A stretch of 64,000 nucleotides of DNA from Hymenobacter gelipurpurascens (GTDB lineage Bacteria > Bacteroidota > Bacteroidia > Cytophagales > Hymenobacteraceae), in assembly GCF_900187375.1 (NCBI RefSeq), contig NZ_FYEW01000002.1, positions 1,116,001 to 1,180,000 on the forward strand. Reading direction: 5' to 3'. Positions within the stretch are counted from its first letter, which is position 1, and every line of letters starts with the position of its first letter. A model generated the notes under the pieces. That model did not search any database, was not told the origin of the DNA, and saw only the letters and a program-made list of their open reading frames with translations. The translations under genes were made by a program, and so were the position numbers. Positions 62,822 through 64,000 of this stretch are shown piece after piece.

Positions 62822-64000
62822 ATGAATGTAAGTGTAATGCTCCTGACTGGCCTACTGATGGGGGGCCTTTTGCTGGCACCTCCCGCACACGGGCAGCAGG
62901 CGCCGCTGATTGAATCGGCGGAAACGGTACCGGCCACCGACCAATGGCTGAGCCCCGGCGACCGGCTGCAGGTTCGCCTCGTAAGCCAGTCGGGGGCCCG
63001 CGTTACGTTCCTCAACGGCCAGCCTCTACTGGAACTGGACCCTACTCTGACGCAGGGAAAACGGGGTATCTACCAGGCTACCTATGTAGTGCAGCCCGGC
63101 GACACCCTGCATGATCGGCCCATTCGTTTTCAGTTCGTCACGCCGGATAGTGTAATAGCAACGGCCCAGAGCAAAAGCCTTGTCCGCTTTCTGAACCCCA
63201 ATGAGCCGCAACTGGCCCTCACCAGAGGCGACCTGGCTTACCTGAACTATGGGTTGGGCGAAGACCGGCTGGGCGGGGCCAAGCTTGGCTACCTCGATTC
63301 GTTGGTGATGCTGCATCTCACGGGCCGTGTGGGCAAGCAGTACCGGGTGCAGCTAAGCCAGACCCAAACGGCCTGGGTGCCGCAGGAAGTGGTGCGCCTG
63401 TTGCCGCCGGGTGGCTTCGCGCCCACGTCTCTTACCGGTTCCTGGAGTGTACAAGGCGATTCGCTGGTTGACTACGTGCGGGTCCCCCTCACGGCCCGCC
63501 TGCCCTACCGCTCGCAGCTGCTCACGGAACCCAGCCGACTTGTGGTAGATATTTATGGGGCTACCTCCAACACCAACTGGATAACGCAGCGGGATGGCCT
63601 GCAGGAGCTTGGCGATGTGACGTATGAACAGCTGGAGCCCGATGTGTTTCGGATGGTGCTGCACCTGCGCCACCGCCAAAGCTGGGGCTACCACATCAGC
63701 TACCGCGGCAACACATTGGAAATTCGGGTGAAGCGGCCACCGCAGAAGCTGCGTTTGCGTGGCTTGGTGGTGGCGGTTGATGCCGGGCACGGCGGTACCA
63801 ATGTGGGTGCCACCGGCGCTAGCGGTGCCCGCGAGAAAGACCTCACGCTGGCCATTGCCCTGCAGCTGCGCCAAGAACTGCAGCGGGCAGGAGCCCAGGT
63901 ACTGATGACCCGCGAAACCGACGCCACTGTGGATAACGGCGACCGGGTACGGCAACTCCGCCGGCTCAACCCCGATGTGCTTGTGAGCATCCACGTCAAT
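62822..64000 (+). CDS. N-acetylmuramoyl-L-alanine amidase, amidase_3 family (3' end outside window)
   Basis: 393 codons are visible, open to the right edge. A signal peptide is followed by a beta-rich N-terminal region and an AMIN-like segment (about 210-300). The amidase_3 domain starts near residue 315: VVAVDAGHGGTNVGATG (zinc His), REKDLTLAIA (Glu ligand), VLVSIHVN (second His). It cleaves the amide between muramic acid and the stem peptide in peptidoglycan, acting in the periplasm. The N-terminal 200 residues have no family I recognise. Confidence 0.92.
   Translation, partial: MNVSVMLLTGLLMGGLLLAPPAHGQQAPLIESAETVPATDQWLSPGDRLQVRLVSQSGARVTFLNGQPLLELDPTLTQGKRGIYQATYVVQPGDTLHDRPIRFQFVTPDSVIATAQSKSLVRFLNPNEPQLALTRGDLAYLNYGLGEDRLGGAKLGYLDSLVMLHLTGRVGKQYRVQLSQTQTAWVPQEVVRLLPPGGFAPTSLTGSWSVQGDSLVDYVRVPLTARLPYRSQLLTEPSRLVVDIYGATSNTNWITQRDGLQELGDVTYEQLEPDVFRMVLHLRHRQSWGYHISYRGNTLEIRVKRPPQKLRLRGLVVAVDAGHGGTNVGATGASGAREKDLTLAIALQLRQELQRAGAQVLMTRETDATVDNGDRVRQLRRLNPDVLVSIHVN

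Overview
The window looks like chromosomal DNA from a GC-rich member of the Bacteroidota, most likely Hymenobacter or a close relative. Three things point that way. The arginine pathway uses the ArgF' (N-succinylornithine-type) transcarbamylase typical of Bacteroidota. Promoters match the Bacteroidota/Flavobacterium pattern TTG-N17-23-TANNTTTG (for example 25223-25230 and 41667-41674). The palindrome GGCCTAGGCC and its halves recur throughout the sequence. I saw no rRNA, tRNA, CRISPR array, prophage or classical insertion sequence.

Layout. 1-7.2 kb: a truncated M20 amidohydrolase, a sphingomyelin-synthase-like membrane phosphotransferase, an SDR, a PhyH-type dioxygenase, a WG-repeat protein, two TonB-C-domain proteins and a class I HMG-CoA reductase (mevalonate pathway). 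7.3-23 kb: an almost complete arginine and carbamoyl-phosphate region. argE and argB overlap on the minus strand with argH nearby. A divergent plus-strand block holds a GNAT acyltransferase in the argA position, argG, argC, argD, carA, carB and argF'. The plus-strand block is preceded by a long leader that encodes a 22-residue peptide with four arginines. 23-30.8 kb: a lipoprotein, homogentisate dioxygenase, a secreted transglutaminase-like protein, a C-terminal processing protease, yqgF, def and a DUF5694-like exported protein. 30.9-37.8 kb: a LytS/LytTR two-component pair, an S1/P1-type nuclease, a DUF486 protein, a patatin-Omp85 fusion and an aquaporin. 37.8-47 kb: pullulanase, an alpha/beta hydrolase, OxyR, an OmpR-type two-component pair, an SdiA-regulated-like protein and catalase. 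47-55.3 kb: GH1 glycosidase, a GMC dehydrogenase with its small subunit, an SDR with a histone-like tail, an old yellow enzyme and a PA14-OmpA protein. 55.6-60.7 kb: a SAM-I riboswitch, metH and metF. 60.8-64 kb: a TPR protein, a third TonB-C protein, a lipoprotein and a truncated amidase.

The intergenic spaces carry several families of palindromic repeats, named A to E here. Families A and B share their outer ends. One small GIY-YIG nuclease gene (21686-21976) lies between two direct 38-bp copies of a family A arm, and a nonsense-interrupted Imm50-like gene lies between two A half-repeats in inverted orientation. Some genes take their stop codon from a repeat.

The most promising leads are the arginine leader peptide, the nuclease-repeat association, the unusual Gln at the substrate-specificity position of ArgF', and the iterated GGCCTAGGCC palindrome. 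Family assignments come from recognised motifs. No database search or structure prediction was run.
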